DNA of 55,522 nucleotides from NCBI RefSeq assembly GCF_003173335.1, contig NZ_QGMZ01000041.1:1-55522 (forward strand), written 5' to 3'. How positions within the stretch are numbered: position 1 is the first letter of the stretch; each line of letters starts with the position of its first letter. This DNA comes from Methanospirillum stamsii (GTDB lineage: Archaea > Halobacteriota > Methanomicrobia > Methanomicrobiales > Methanospirillaceae). Below are positions 25,907-36,479 of this stretch, piece by piece. The translations under genes were made by a program, and so were the position numbers. The notes beneath the pieces are model-generated. The model was not told the origin of the DNA and ran no database searches. It worked only from the letters and a program-made list of their open reading frames with translations.

Positions 25907-28900
25907 ATGATAGGTACAGGTATTCCTTGTCCAATAATCCGGATATCCTGTATCTATATCATCGTTATTTTTTTATTGTATCCCGTTTTTGCCGAAAAAG
26001 TATCTGATTTAACCGTATCCGGAATTTCAATTCAGGAAGGTCTCTCTCAGAACACCGTTAATTCCATTTTGCAGGATGAAAGGGGATTTCTCTGGTTTGG
26101 GACCCAGGACGGTCTGAACCGATATGACGGTTATACTATTAGGGTATTTCGAAGTGATCCGTCATCAGTTAGCAGTATCAGCAGCGGTTATGTAACTGAT
26201 TTGGAAGAGAGTCCTGACGGGATCATGTGGATTGGGACATTAAGCGGGCTGAACAGGTTCGATCCAAAGACTGAAGAATTTACCCGGTTTTTTTACCAGA
26301 ATGGCAATGACTCATCCCTCTCTGACAACCAGATACATGATCTCTGCCTGGACAAAAAAGGGAGGCTGTGGATAGCAACAGACCAGGGAGGGCTTAATGT
26401 TCTTGATACTCACTCCGGCCAGTTTACCCACTGGAAAAAGTGTGATGACGATGAAAATTCGATAATCTCAAACCGGATATGGCAGATAACTGATGATCCG
26501 AATGGAAATATCTGGCTGAATACTCCATCAGGTCTTGATTACTTTACTCCAGTTACAGGGATCTTCAAACATTATTTCCATGATCCGGATAATCCTGCAA
26601 GTTTGTCCGTGAATGAGACCCTGGCTTCATTATGGGACGAAAACGGATTTTTGTGGGTGGTTTCCCCACTTGGCGTAGATAAACTGGACCTTAATACTGA
26701 TAATGTGACTCACTACCTCTTTGCAATTTCCGGTTCTGAAAGTGGAATCGGTCTTAAAGAAGGGGCAATAATACAGTCATCTGATAACAAGCTCTGGATT
26801 GGGACGAGAGGATCTGGTCTTCGAGTGTTTGATCCATTATCTGAAACATTTACCTATTATCCAGGTGAAAGCCATGACCTAGGTTTTCTCCAGTCAAATG
26901 CAGTTCGTTCACTCTATGAAGATGCTTCAGGATCTATCTGGATAGGCACTGATGATTCCGGAGTTTATCTTTACAATCCGAGGGTTGAGCAGTTTACTGT
27001 TTACCGCAATAACCCGCTGGATCCTGATTCTCTCAGCACAAGCGATATTTTTGGTATTTACGCAGATGGAGATATCCTCTGGATTGGTGGAGCTGATGGT
27101 TCCTTAAACCGTTTTGACAGAAAGACCAATACAAATCTGATAATCCCGCAGGATGCAGATGATCCCCTTGCACTTGCTCCAAGCAGAATTCTCGGTCCGA
27201 TTATTCCGGACAAAAAAGGCAATATCTGGATCGGGACCGGGGGAGGTGAAGGGCTTTTCAGGTTTTCCCCACATTTGGGAAAATTTACCCGGTATAGTCA
27301 TGATCCGGATAATCCTCAAAGTATCAATAATAATAATGTTATCTGCATGTATGAGGATTCTTTAGGAAATATCTGGGCCGGGACAGATGCTGGGCTTAAT
27401 TTGCTTGATCAGACCATGGGGAATTTTACCTCCTGGAACCATGACCCTGAAAATCCTGAGAGTATCAGTTCTAATGACATCAGGGCAATTATTGAGGATA
27501 GTGATGGAACATTTCTGGTTGGCACGCTTGGCGGAGGTTTAAACCGTTTTAACCTTACAACCGGAGTATTTACCCGGTTTTTGCATGATCCTAATGACAT
27601 CACCAGTCTGTCAGATAACGAAGTCCTGGCAATCTTTAAGAATAGCGATGGTTTCTTCTGGATTGGGACAGGAAACGGGCTGAACAAGTTTGATGGAAAT
27701 AGTTCTTTTCTGAAGTATACTATAGAAGACGGGCTGCCAAACGCGTGTATCTATGGAATTCTCGAGGATGATAAAGGGAACATCTGGGTATCAACAAACA
27801 GAGGAATTGCATGTCTTGATCCGGTATCTGGCGAAGTGAATTCTTACACCTCACACGATGGTATTGCAAGTGACGAGCATAATAGCGGGGCATATTATCT
27901 GGCCCCCGATGGTGAGATGTTTTTTGGCGGAATATCCGGGATTACAGCATTTTATCCTGACCGGATTGTCCCTAACCCGAATGTTCCCCCGGTTGTCCTC
28001 ACCGATTTTCTTCTTTCAAACAAACCTGTTCCAATTGGCAATTCATCAGTTTTATCCCGCTCTGTTACGTATTCCGATGAAATCATCCTCTCATACCTGG
28101 ATAGTATCTTTTCAATCGAGTTTTGTGCTCTGAATTTTGTAAACCCAAAGGAGAATCAGTATCGGTACAAACTTGCTGGATTTGATGATGACTGGAACGA
28201 AGTAGATAGTTCCCGGAGGACTGCAACATATACAAACATGAGGCCGGGAAGGTACGAATTTATCGTTGAGGCCTCAAATGATGATAATGTCTGGAATACA
28301 ACCGGAACATCCCTGTATATCAATATTACTCCACCATGGTGGGAGACCTGGTGGTTTCGGTCATTTCTCCTCATTTCCCTGTGTGCTCTGGTTTATATAG
28401 CGTATCGTGCACGTATTGAAAATTTCCGCCGTAGAAACGAGGAACTTGAAAATCTTGTAAAAACCAGGACTATGGAACTTGAGACTGCAAAAGAAAAGGC
28501 TGAACTTGCAAACCGGGCAAAGACTGATTTCATCTCAAATATGAGCCATGAGCTCAGGACACCGCTTAATGCTATCCTGGGGTATGCACAGATCCTTTCC
28601 CGTCAGAATAATCTAACCGATACACAGAAGAAACAGGTCGGAACTATTCAGAAAAGCGGCGAACATCTGCTCCGGCTCATTAATGATATCCTCAATATGG
28701 GGCGGATAGAATCCAGAAATATTGAACTACAGGTCAGTGATTTTCACCTCCCGTCCATGATCCAGGAGATTATCAACATCATTCGGGTGAAAACAGATGA
28801 AAAAGGATTAACCTTTCAGTATGAGAAACCTGGTCTGATGCCTGAGTATGTGAACGGAGATGAACGAAAAATTCAACAAATCTTTTTAAATCTTCTTTCG

Positions 28901-29878
28901 AATGCAGTACGGTACACAAATACCGGTTCAGTATCCCTTGCTATCTCCTATGTGGAAAATACTCTCTCCGTATCGGTTTCAGACACCGGAATTGGCATTC
29001 CTCATGAGAAAAAGGAACAGATATTTGAGCCTTTCACCCGGCTTGAGGCTCAGGGACATACCGCTGACGGAGTAGGTCTTGGTCTTTCCATCACAAAGGA
29101 ACTGATTAATCTCATGCATGGCACCATCGATGTTGATAGTGAGGAAGGAAAGGGGAGCCGGTTTTCGGTCACTTTACCTCTTCCAAAAGTCGTTGGTGGA
29201 ACAACATTGGATGATGACCGCCCTCTCATTACCGGATACCTTGGAGAACGAAAGAGCATCCTTGTGGTTGATGATCACCGGGAAAATGCAGGATTGATGG
29301 TATCATTATTAGAACCTCTTGGGTTTATGATGTATGTTGCCTACAACGGAAATGACGCTCTTTTGATGATAAAAGAGGAATCTCCCTCATTGATCCTTCT
29401 AGATTTTGTGATGCCCGGGATGAATGGCCTGGATTTTGTAACAATTCTGAGAAATAATCCAGATATGATGAATATCAGAGTTATTGGTGTCTCTGCATCA
29501 GTGCAGGGAGATGACCGAAAGGATGCCTTTGTAAAACTCTGTGATGATTTCATCGATAAACCGGTTCGGTATGAACGACTTCTTGATGGAATTGGAAGGG
29601 TACTTGGAATATCCTGGATATCAGACCCTGACATAAATAGGACAATTCCAGAAAACAACCTGGATGAGGGTCATGAAATATCTGTTCCGCCAGTTGATGT
29701 CCGTGAAAAGATCCGGAAACTGGTGAAAGAAGGTGATTATCATGGGCTTGAGCAGGTTGTCAGTCTTCTTTCTGATCAAAATAATGATTATAAGGCATTT
29801 TATAAAAAAGTCAGCCAATACATAGAAAAATATGATGATGTATCAATTATTGAGTTTATTGATTCGTTTGATCAGTAG
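25907..29878 (+). CDS. Hybrid sensor kinase with two-component regulator propeller, Y_Y_Y and receiver domains
   Basis: A signal/anchor segment (ISCIYIIVIFLLYPVFAE) leads a long extracytoplasmic region of repeating propeller units (LWFGTQDGLNRYDG, MWIGTLSGLNRFD and later copies, about residues 40-690). A Y_Y_Y domain follows (YRYKLAGFDDDWNEVDSSRR). After one membrane helix near 810-830 come a HisKA domain with His881 (NMSHELRTPLNA), HATPase (DTGIGIPHEKKEQIF, VGLGLSITKEL) and a receiver with Asp1166 (LLDFVMPGMNG). A helical tail may be an output part. It resembles bacterial polysaccharide-sensing kinases and converges with a solute-binding protein gene. The start is ATG 25907, not TTG 25892. 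Confidence 0.92.
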   Translation: MIGTGIPCPIIRISCIYIIVIFLLYPVFAEKVSDLTVSGISIQEGLSQNTVNSILQDERGFLWFGTQDGLNRYDGYTIRVFRSDPSSVSSISSGYVTDLEESPDGIMWIGTLSGLNRFDPKTEEFTRFFYQNGNDSSLSDNQIHDLCLDKKGRLWIATDQGGLNVLDTHSGQFTHWKKCDDDENSIISNRIWQITDDPNGNIWLNTPSGLDYFTPVTGIFKHYFHDPDNPASLSVNETLASLWDENGFLWVVSPLGVDKLDLNTDNVTHYLFAISGSESGIGLKEGAIIQSSDNKLWIGTRGSGLRVFDPLSETFTYYPGESHDLGFLQSNAVRSLYEDASGSIWIGTDDSGVYLYNPRVEQFTVYRNNPLDPDSLSTSDIFGIYADGDILWIGGADGSLNRFDRKTNTNLIIPQDADDPLALAPSRILGPIIPDKKGNIWIGTGGGEGLFRFSPHLGKFTRYSHDPDNPQSINNNNVICMYEDSLGNIWAGTDAGLNLLDQTMGNFTSWNHDPENPESISSNDIRAIIEDSDGTFLVGTLGGGLNRFNLTTGVFTRFLHDPNDITSLSDNEVLAIFKNSDGFFWIGTGNGLNKFDGNSSFLKYTIEDGLPNACIYGILEDDKGNIWVSTNRGIACLDPVSGEVNSYTSHDGIASDEHNSGAYYLAPDGEMFFGGISGITAFYPDRIVPNPNVPPVVLTDFLLSNKPVPIGNSSVLSRSVTYSDEIILSYLDSIFSIEFCALNFVNPKENQYRYKLAGFDDDWNEVDSSRRTATYTNMRPGRYEFIVEASNDDNVWNTTGTSLYINITPPWWETWWFRSFLLISLCALVYIAYRARIENFRRRNEELENLVKTRTMELETAKEKAELANRAKTDFISNMSHELRTPLNAILGYAQILSRQNNLTDTQKKQVGTIQKSGEHLLRLINDILNMGRIESRNIELQVSDFHLPSMIQEIINIIRVKTDEKGLTFQYEKPGLMPEYVNGDERKIQQIFLNLLSNAVRYTNTGSVSLAISYVENTLSVSVSDTGIGIPHEKKEQIFEPFTRLEAQGHTADGVGLGLSITKELINLMHGTIDVDSEEGKGSRFSVTLPLPKVVGGTTLDDDRPLITGYLGERKSILVVDDHRENAGLMVSLLEPLGFMMYVAYNGNDALLMIKEESPSLILLDFVMPGMNGLDFVTILRNNPDMMNIRVIGVSASVQGDDRKDAFVKLCDDFIDKPVRYERLLDGIGRVLGISWISDPDINRTIPENNLDEGHEISVPPVDVREKIRKLVKEGDYHGLEQVVSLLSDQNNDYKAFYKKVSQYIEKYDDVSIIEFIDSFDQ

Positions 29879-29981
29879 TCACCGGAGCGTTTTTATAACA
29901 ATCTAAAGACGAATGATTTCTTTTTTTTTCACAAAAACCTGATGGAGAAGATGTTTTGGATTCCCTCTAAAATTCAATGGT

Positions 29982-31253
29982 TCAATTAAAAACCGGTGTG
30001 ATTGAGATAGCACTTGAATCTTTTCTGTCATTTTGGATCTCGGCATTTGCGGTTTCTTTCCAGGTTATCCCATCATCATCTTTGGAGAGCTCCCAGATCG
30101 TGTACACTGCTGTATTCCGGTCTCCGTTTATATCCATCCTGAATTTGCCGGATAGACCGTAATGTTGTTCTGCCATTTTGAGAACAGCATCTTCCATTGA
30201 TCTGCTGTCCGGAGAGCCGTCCATAATCAGAGCTTTTAGAGCAATCCATGTAGTATCATAAGTAGCAAGGGTATAACCAGAAGGAGATTTTCCTTCTGTA
30301 ATTATTGGGAGGGCCTGATATGTGGGGGAATTTTTCACGGTACGATCTGAGCCGAGGGAAAATGCTGTGAAGTTCCTTGCATATGCATATTCAGCCGGTT
30401 TTGATGTTCCGGTCAGTTCAGGAAGCAGGGCATTTGTATCACAACCTATCCAGGCGACCTTTGCCAGATTTTCATACTCATCTTTTGTAGCTTCGGTGAA
30501 AATGGACTGCAGTTCGTTTGAGGTAACTGCATATATCGCGACCTTTTCCGGGTCAAGACTGGTAAGGACGGTTTTGGTTTTCTGGTCAAGACGTAATAGT
30601 ATATCGGTAAAATTGGTCGTATCCGGACTGTACCAGGTAATTTCTTCCATGGATATGCCCTCTCCAAGGCTCTGTGATACCGCATTCATGAGTCCTCCAC
30701 TCCTTTGATCATCACAGACGAGCGGCACAATACGGGTTATCCCTCTTTCAGCAAACCATCTGGCTGCAACCCGGCCCTGTATGGTATTGTCCGGGTTAAA
30801 CCTGATGAGATTGTCATCCGGAGATGCAAGGTGAGGAGATACTGGTCCGGTTGCAAGAAGGAGGATACCATGGGAAGTACAATAATCCCTGACTGCATCT
30901 GCCTGCACATCAGATAGATAGGTGATAACCGTGGTCGCTTTCACATCATCCAGTTTTGTCAGTTCTGCGAGGACTGATTCTGTATCTGAAGTGATTGCAG
31001 TAATGTATGGAAAGATCCGTTTTTTTGAGTTAATACCTGCGAGGTATTTATTAAAATCCGAGACGGCGAGTTCAAACGCTTTTAAGCATCCTTCTCCCTG
31101 GACAGTCAGCGAGCCTGATGTTGGATACATTCCATATACAATAATTGAATCAGAGTCGATGCTGCTGGAATCGGCACAGGCCACGATAGGTAAGAGAAGC
31201 AGGGAGATAATTATTATTCCGGACAGCACGGGTATTTTTCCGGTATATGTCAT
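29982..31253 (-). CDS. Branched-chain amino-acid type ABC transporter substrate-binding protein (orphan)
   Basis: A signal peptide (IPVLSGIIIISLLLLPIVACAD) is followed by a type I periplasmic-binding fold: IIVYGMYPTSGSLTVQGEGC, a first lobe (AFELAVSDFNKYLAG), and ATYDTTWIALKALIMDG in the second. Such proteins bind amino acids or small ligands for ABC uptake or signalling. No permease or ATPase gene is next to it, so it may feed a sensor; the convergent propeller kinase stops 103 bases away. The length of 423 aa is normal. The cysteine in VACADSSS may be a lipid anchor. Confidence 0.85.
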   Translation of the reverse strand: MTYTGKIPVLSGIIIISLLLLPIVACADSSSIDSDSIIVYGMYPTSGSLTVQGEGCLKAFELAVSDFNKYLAGINSKKRIFPYITAITSDTESVLAELTKLDDVKATTVITYLSDVQADAVRDYCTSHGILLLATGPVSPHLASPDDNLIRFNPDNTIQGRVAARWFAERGITRIVPLVCDDQRSGGLMNAVSQSLGEGISMEEITWYSPDTTNFTDILLRLDQKTKTVLTSLDPEKVAIYAVTSNELQSIFTEATKDEYENLAKVAWIGCDTNALLPELTGTSKPAEYAYARNFTAFSLGSDRTVKNSPTYQALPIITEGKSPSGYTLATYDTTWIALKALIMDGSPDSRSMEDAVLKMAEQHYGLSGKFRMDINGDRNTAVYTIWELSKDDDGITWKETANAEIQNDRKDSSAISITPVFN

Positions 31254-31458
31254 ATAGTGAAGTTATTAGGAAGGGCTATAAAAATTCCGGTAATTTATGT
31301 GAAAGGCATAATCTGTTTTTGTGTTCTGTTAAATTCATCAAATTCTCTCTCATTTCATGATACACCATCTGATTGGCAAAATCTAGCTTGTTTTTTGTAT
31401 TAGATCTTTCAGTTAATTATATATAGAATTACAAATCAATAACAAAGTGATCCTTATT

Positions 31459-34050
31459 ATGAACTTTAATAATTTCACCCTGAAATCACAGGAAGCAATC
31501 CAGAAATCAACGGAAATTGCGGCAGGAAAACAGAACCAGGCCATTGAGACAGCTCATCTCCTTAAGGGTATGCTCATCGTGGATGAGAATGTCATTCCCT
31601 ATCTTCTAAAAAAACTCAATGTTCATCTTGACCGGTTCACCCAGCTTCTGGATCGCAATATCGATGCATTGCCAAAGATTACGGGAGGTGAACCGTACCT
31701 CTCGCATGATACAACAAAAGCCCTACAGAAAGCGAGTGGAATTGCCCAGGAGTTCAAGGATGAATTTGTATCCATTGAACATCTCCTGCTTGGTATTCTC
31801 TCCGTTAATGATGCTACTGCCCGGCTCCTGAAAGAGAACGGAGTGTCTGAAAAAGATTTGAAGACTGCTATCAAGCAGCTCCGGAAAGGATCAACGGTCA
31901 GTAGTCAGACTGCAGAAGAGACATATAACGCATTAAATCAGTTTGCTAAAAATTTAAACGAACTGGCGTTCTCTGGAAAACTTGACCCGGTTATCGGCCG
32001 GGATGATGAGATCCGGAGAGTTTTACAGATTCTCTCCCGGAGGACAAAGAACAATCCGATTCTCATCGGAGAGCCGGGTGTTGGTAAAACCGCCATTGCA
32101 GAGGGTCTTGCTCACCGGATCATTGATGGAGATGTGCCGGATAATCTGAAAACAAAGCAACTCTTCTCCCTTGACATGGGTGCCCTGATTGCCGGGGCTA
32201 AATACAAGGGAGAATTTGAAGAACGACTAAAAAGTGTGGTAAAAGAAGTAGTATCTTCCGATGGAGAGATTATCCTCTTTATCGATGAGATCCATACTCT
32301 GGTCGGGGCTGGTGCGAGTGAAGGGGCTATGGATGCCGCCAATATCTTAAAACCTGCCCTTTCACGAGGAGAACTTCATGTCATCGGTGCAACCACCCTC
32401 AAGGAATACCAGAAGTACTTTGAGAAGGATAAGGCCCTTGAACGCCGGTTCCAGCCGGTAATGGTTAATGAACCTGATACTCTTGATGCAATCTCTATCC
32501 TCCGGGGAATCAAGGAGAAGTATGAAACTCATCACCATGTCAGGATAAAAGATGAAGCAATTATTGCAGCGGTAGAACTTTCCCAGCGGTATATTTCTGA
32601 CAGATTCCTTCCGGACAAGGCGATTGATCTCATCGATGAAGCTGCTTCAAAGCTTCGGCTTGAGATTAACTCGGTTCCGGAAGAACTGGAGATGATTGAG
32701 AGGCGTATTCGGCAGCTGGAGATTGAACGGGAAGCCATCAAACGGGAAAAGGATCAGGTAAAACTTGACAGCCTGAACGAAGAGATTGGAAATCTCAGTG
32801 AAGAACGAAACCGGCTGAAGGCAAAATGGCAGTCTGAAAAGGATCTGGTCGAACAGATTCAGCTTCGAAAAAATGAGATAGAAGATCTGAAATTTGAGGC
32901 GGACAGTGCAAACCGGACCGGTGATCTCGGAAAAGTTGCAGAGATCAGGTACGGCAGGATTCCGGAGAAAGAGAAGGTTATTGAAGGGTTAAAGGAACAA
33001 CTGACCGGATTACAGAAAGACTCTGCAATGGTGAACGAGGAGGTTGATGCAGAAGAGATTGCCGAGGTGGTTTCACGGTGGACCGGAATTCCGGTCAGCA
33101 GGATGCTCCAGAGTGAGAAACAAAAGCTTCTCAGTCTTGAAACCGAGCTTCATAAGCGGGTGGTCGGTCAGGAAGAAGCGATTGCAGCGGTATCTGATGC
33201 TATCCGGAGGAACCGGGCCGGACTGTCCGATTCAAAGCGTCCGATTGGATCATTTATCTTCCTCGGGACTACCGGGGTTGGAAAGACCGAACTTGCCAAA
33301 GCACTGGCAGAATTCCTGTTCAATAACGAGAACAGTATGGTCCGGATAGATATGTCGGAGTACCAGGAGAGGCACACGGTCTCACGGCTGGTTGGAGCAC
33401 CTCCGGGGTATATCGGGTACGAAGAGTCCGGACAACTGACCGAAGCAGTACGGAGAAAACCATATTCGGTGGTCCTCCTTGATGAGATAGAAAAGGCCCA
33501 TCCGGATGTGTTTAATATTCTGCTGCAGGTTCTCGATGATGGACGACTGACTGATAACAAAGGTCGGACGGTGGATTTTAAGAATACCATCATCATCATG
33601 ACCTCGAATATCGGATCTCATCTCATCCAGGAGAGTCTTGAACATACCACCGAAAAGAACCGGGAAGAAGTCTATGATAAAACCCGTGAACAGGTATTTG
33701 ACCTGCTGAAAAAGACCATCCGTCCGGAATTTTTAAACCGGGTCGATGAAGTTATCATGTTCCGGCCGCTAACTCTTGATGAGATACGGACGGTTGTGGA
33801 GTTGCAGCTCAACCTGGTCCGGATGATGCTGGAAAAGAATGATGTCCGGTTTATTACGACGGACAATGCCGTCCGCTTAATTGCTGATATGGGTTTTGAC
33901 CCACAATTTGGTGCCCGGCCTATCAAACGGGTCATCCAGAGAAATCTGCTCAATGAGCTCTCAAGGATGATACTTGCCGGTGAGGTGAGCCGGGAGAAAG
34001 AGATTGTGGTTGATGAACAGGATGGAAAACTTGTGTTCAGTAATAAATAA
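31459..34050 (+). CDS. clpB: ClpB-type protein disaggregase
   Basis: A full-length Hsp100: the Clp N-domain repeat ([16 protein letters not shown]), a first AAA+ domain with Walker A GEPGVGKT and Walker B LFIDEIH, a long coiled-coil middle domain (about residues 400-525), then a second AAA+ domain with [17 protein letters not shown] and the C-terminal [13 protein letters not shown]. It rescues aggregated proteins with ATP, usually with DnaK. The ATG at 31459 ([13 protein letters not shown]) is preferred to the GTG at 31447. It is monocistronic; ClpB is a bacterial-type gene acquired by several methanogens. Confidence 0.96.
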   Translation: MNFNNFTLKSQEAIQKSTEIAAGKQNQAIETAHLLKGMLIVDENVIPYLLKKLNVHLDRFTQLLDRNIDALPKITGGEPYLSHDTTKALQKASGIAQEFKDEFVSIEHLLLGILSVNDATARLLKENGVSEKDLKTAIKQLRKGSTVSSQTAEETYNALNQFAKNLNELAFSGKLDPVIGRDDEIRRVLQILSRRTKNNPILIGEPGVGKTAIAEGLAHRIIDGDVPDNLKTKQLFSLDMGALIAGAKYKGEFEERLKSVVKEVVSSDGEIILFIDEIHTLVGAGASEGAMDAANILKPALSRGELHVIGATTLKEYQKYFEKDKALERRFQPVMVNEPDTLDAISILRGIKEKYETHHHVRIKDEAIIAAVELSQRYISDRFLPDKAIDLIDEAASKLRLEINSVPEELEMIERRIRQLEIEREAIKREKDQVKLDSLNEEIGNLSEERNRLKAKWQSEKDLVEQIQLRKNEIEDLKFEADSANRTGDLGKVAEIRYGRIPEKEKVIEGLKEQLTGLQKDSAMVNEEVDAEEIAEVVSRWTGIPVSRMLQSEKQKLLSLETELHKRVVGQEEAIAAVSDAIRRNRAGLSDSKRPIGSFIFLGTTGVGKTELAKALAEFLFNNENSMVRIDMSEYQERHTVSRLVGAPPGYIGYEESGQLTEAVRRKPYSVVLLDEIEKAHPDVFNILLQVLDDGRLTDNKGRTVDFKNTIIIMTSNIGSHLIQESLEHTTEKNREEVYDKTREQVFDLLKKTIRPEFLNRVDEVIMFRPLTLDEIRTVVELQLNLVRMMLEKNDVRFITTDNAVRLIADMGFDPQFGARPIKRVIQRNLLNELSRMILAGEVSREKEIVVDEQDGKLVFSNK

Positions 34051-34246
34051 TAATTCCGGATAACATCTCTCCCTTTTTTTTAGCTCCATATCATCAGATA
34101 ACAAAGATTGGAAAAATCAGAATTTTCAATTCTCTTTTGGGATATGGAATCGAAGTTTTTAATGGACACATAGTTTTTTTATTATTGTGATAATACGGTA
34201 TTGTATAGTGTTATCTGGAGATATTCCTTCGAATCGTCCGGAAGTG

Positions 34247-34558
34247 ATGAATGCAATAAATTCATTTGTTCAGGAAATAACTCAAAAATATCCGGATAAA
34301 ATTAATAATGTTATCATATATGGTTCTGTTGCAAGAGGAGAGGATACCCGTGAATCAGATGTCGATCTGCTTATCACTGGTAAGCTTGATGACTGGAGAT
34401 TTGAGCGGGAATTAATAAATATTGCATTTGATATTGGTCTTGAAAATGGAGTTTATTTATCGGTAAAATATTTGCCGCAGGATAGGTTTGCGAAGGCCGG
34501 GTCATTTTCTTTCTTCAGGACTGTCAGCGAGGAGGGTGTTTTTGTTGTTTCCAAATAA
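34247..34558 (+). CDS. MNT-type nucleotidyltransferase (antitoxin of a HEPN/MNT pair)
   Basis: A minimal nucleotidyltransferase with the exact GSX10DXD motif in GSVARGEDTRESDVDLLI. In paired systems it modifies the HEPN partner. The start is uncertain: the longest frame begins at GTG 34187, while GTG 34244 and ATG 34247 fit the usual length (about 104-124 residues). The next gene begins inside its 3' end, so the two are translated together. The C-terminus is complete (SFFRTVSEEGVFVVSK). Confidence 0.8.
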   Translation: MNAINSFVQEITQKYPDKINNVIIYGSVARGEDTRESDVDLLITGKLDDWRFERELINIAFDIGLENGVYLSVKYLPQDRFAKAGSFSFFRTVSEEGVFVVSK

Positions 34559-34937
34559 TGAGGAGATTGCACTGAATATTCGTGCTGCTTCTGAAAGGCT
34601 GACAGCCGCTGAATTTCTTATGGAGAAAGGATTATTTTCAGATACTGTAAACAGGGCTTATTATGCCATGTTTCATGTGGCGAACGCAATTCTTCTGACA
34701 CGAAGTATTATTGTGAAAACACATACCGGATTGATAACTCAATTTGGGCAGGCATTTATCCTAACTGGAGAGATCGATAAAGAATATGGCAGAATGCTCG
34801 CCAATGCTGAAGAATTACAAGAAAAAGCAGATTATTCTGTTAATTCAGATATCACAAGGGAACAAGCTGAATATGTTCTCCATGATGCCGGTTCATTTCT
34901 CAAAATGGTAAAATCCAGATTGAAAACAATCAATTAG
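34542..34937 (+). CDS. HEPN-domain protein (toxin-like partner of MNT)
   Basis: A four-helix HEPN protein (PF05168 type) with the motif NRAYYAMFHVAN, where Arg-x6-His is the RNase-type signature, and a helical C-terminus (DAGSFLKMVKSRLK). GGAGG at 34531-34535 places the start at TTG 34542 (or 34545), so the gene overlaps the MNT stop by 17 bases. This AYYAMFH group differs from HepT (DUF86). It is paired with the MNT gene as a two-component toxin-antitoxin or substrate-binding module. Confidence 0.78.
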   Translation: MLFPNNEEIALNIRAASERLTAAEFLMEKGLFSDTVNRAYYAMFHVANAILLTRSIIVKTHTGLITQFGQAFILTGEIDKEYGRMLANAEELQEKADYSVNSDITREQAEYVLHDAGSFLKMVKSRLKTIN

Positions 34938-35069
34938 GCCAGTATGGGAATGTTTTTAGAATAAAAAATATCCCTGTAACGGGATTTAGGTGTAATAATT
35001 TACTCTGATACTCTCTGTATAATTCTATCATATTAATTATATACTTTGGGATAAATTATTCCCTGGGAT

Positions 35070-35486
35070 ATGTCGATGAGAAGAATATTCACAAGGAGGG
35101 GTAGTAATTCTTTTCGTTTTCTGCGGCATTGTGGGAGCTGCGGAGGGGGCCCTTACCCCACATATAGAAGTGCCATTTGAATCCTGGATCTCAGAGGTAA
35201 TGCAGGACAATTGGCGGAAAAAGTTCAAAATGGTGAAACTCATGTGCATTCTGAAATTACGGTCTTTTCGGAGGGATGTGATTATCCCTGTATAAAGGCA
35301 GCGATCAATGGTTCTTTAGATGGAGATCGGATTTTCGTTTCAGAAGGGACATATCCTGAATCACTGGTAGTAAACGAATCTATGGATATACGAGGAGTTA
35401 ATGGAACAGTTATTGTGAGAACATCAGATCACGAAGTTGCCATTGCGATGACTTCAGATTGTGTATTTCCACGATGTTCAGATTAG
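35070..35486 (+). pseudogene. Remnant of a secreted right-handed beta-helix (NosD-like) surface protein
   Basis: One frame holds a signal-peptide-like piece (ILFVFCGIVGAAEGALTPHI) from about 35110, and the rest appears in a second frame from 35211: YPCIKAAINGSLDGDRIFVS and then EGTYPESLVVNESMDIRG, the usual start of periplasmic copper-binding/NosD-type beta-helix repeats. The frame stops at 35484-35486 after one repeat. The switch between frames near 35210 and the early stop show decay. It lies between two HEPN/MNT pairs. Confidence 0.6.
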
Positions 35487-35631
35487 TCCGGGAATATTAA
35501 CCTATGTTCCCAAGGTAGTTCTAAAAAAAGTTCTCATCATTCTGATATTCATGAGTTTTATCTGATATCGTTACTTTTTGATGGATAAAATTGAATATAT
35601 GTACATACATCAATATTAGTATCCGGAGAGC

Positions 35632-36033
35632 ATGATGAAAGATTCAGATACAGTCAGATCCAAAATTCAGGGGTTTCTAAAAACTCTTAAAACCACACCG
35701 GATTTTCGTCATGTCCGCTTTGTCATGCTCTATGGATCGGTAGCCGAAGGAACGAATGATCAGAATTCAGATATCGATATTGCAATTTCAACGGATTTGG
35801 CTAATCTTGATGCAGAAAAATTCCGTATTTATATTCTTGGAAGAGTCTCTGACATCTTTGATGTTCATATTTTTGAGCATCTGCCATTATTTGTTCAGAT
35901 CAATGTCTTTAAAGGAGAAGTACTGTACATGACCAACGAAGATGAAGTATATGATATAGCGTACAGGACAATAAGGGAATATGAATTCTTTAAGCCACAT
36001 TATCTGGATTATATCGGGGAAAGGGCATTATAA
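35632..36033 (+). CDS. mntA: MntA-type minimal nucleotidyltransferase antitoxin
   Basis: The signature GSX10DXD is present in GSVAEGTNDQNSDIDIAI near residues 39-56. In the HepT/MntA (type VII) system MntA adds AMP groups to a tyrosine of HepT and silences it. There are ATGATG starts with CCGGAG upstream; 35632 is used. Its stop TAA overlaps the next ATG (TAATG), so translation is coupled. The C-terminal helices (FFKPHYLDYIGERA) are typical of the family. Confidence 0.9.
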   Translation: MMKDSDTVRSKIQGFLKTLKTTPDFRHVRFVMLYGSVAEGTNDQNSDIDIAISTDLANLDAEKFRIYILGRVSDIFDVHIFEHLPLFVQINVFKGEVLYMTNEDEVYDIAYRTIREYEFFKPHYLDYIGERAL

Positions 36034-36479
36034 TGAATATGCGTATTGTCAGGAGAGAAAAGATACGGTATCTCCTCAGTGAAATTGATGAATCTCTTAC
36101 TCTGATTCGTAACAATCTGCCTGAAAATCAAGATTTAAATGATTTTCTTGCACTCGGTCTTTTAAAAGATGGCTTATATAAGCGACTTGAATATGTTCTC
36201 CAAAGCATTTTTGATATTTGTGCCATATTGAATCGTGATTTGAAACTTGGGATTCCACAAAATGACGAGGATATCCTTACTAATCTGGCGAAAATTGAAA
36301 TTATTGATGCACGGCTTTTAGATACTCTCCGGAATATGAAGGGGATGAGAAATATTCTTGTGCACCAGTATGGGAGAATCAATGATGAAATTATTTTTGA
36401 GGTTCTTATGACAAAAATTGATGACATTGAATTTTTCTGTCAGAGTATCGTGAAATTGCTCGATTCAAATCAGAAGTAG
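36033..36479 (+). CDS. hepT: HepT-type HEPN ribonuclease toxin (DUF86)
   Basis: The catalytic RX4HXY motif is intact: MKGMRNILVHQYGRIND (Arg, His and Tyr near residues 108-115). The tyrosine is the AMPylation site in characterised HepT. The rest is a four-helix HEPN bundle (YLLSEIDESLTLIRNNL, LYKRLEYVLQSIFDICAIL). Free HepT cuts tRNA or mRNA; MntA blocks it. It directly follows mntA by a one-base overlap. At 148 aa it is full length, so this second pair looks functional. Confidence 0.9.
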   Translation: MNMRIVRREKIRYLLSEIDESLTLIRNNLPENQDLNDFLALGLLKDGLYKRLEYVLQSIFDICAILNRDLKLGIPQNDEDILTNLAKIEIIDARLLDTLRNMKGMRNILVHQYGRINDEIIFEVLMTKIDDIEFFCQSIVKLLDSNQK

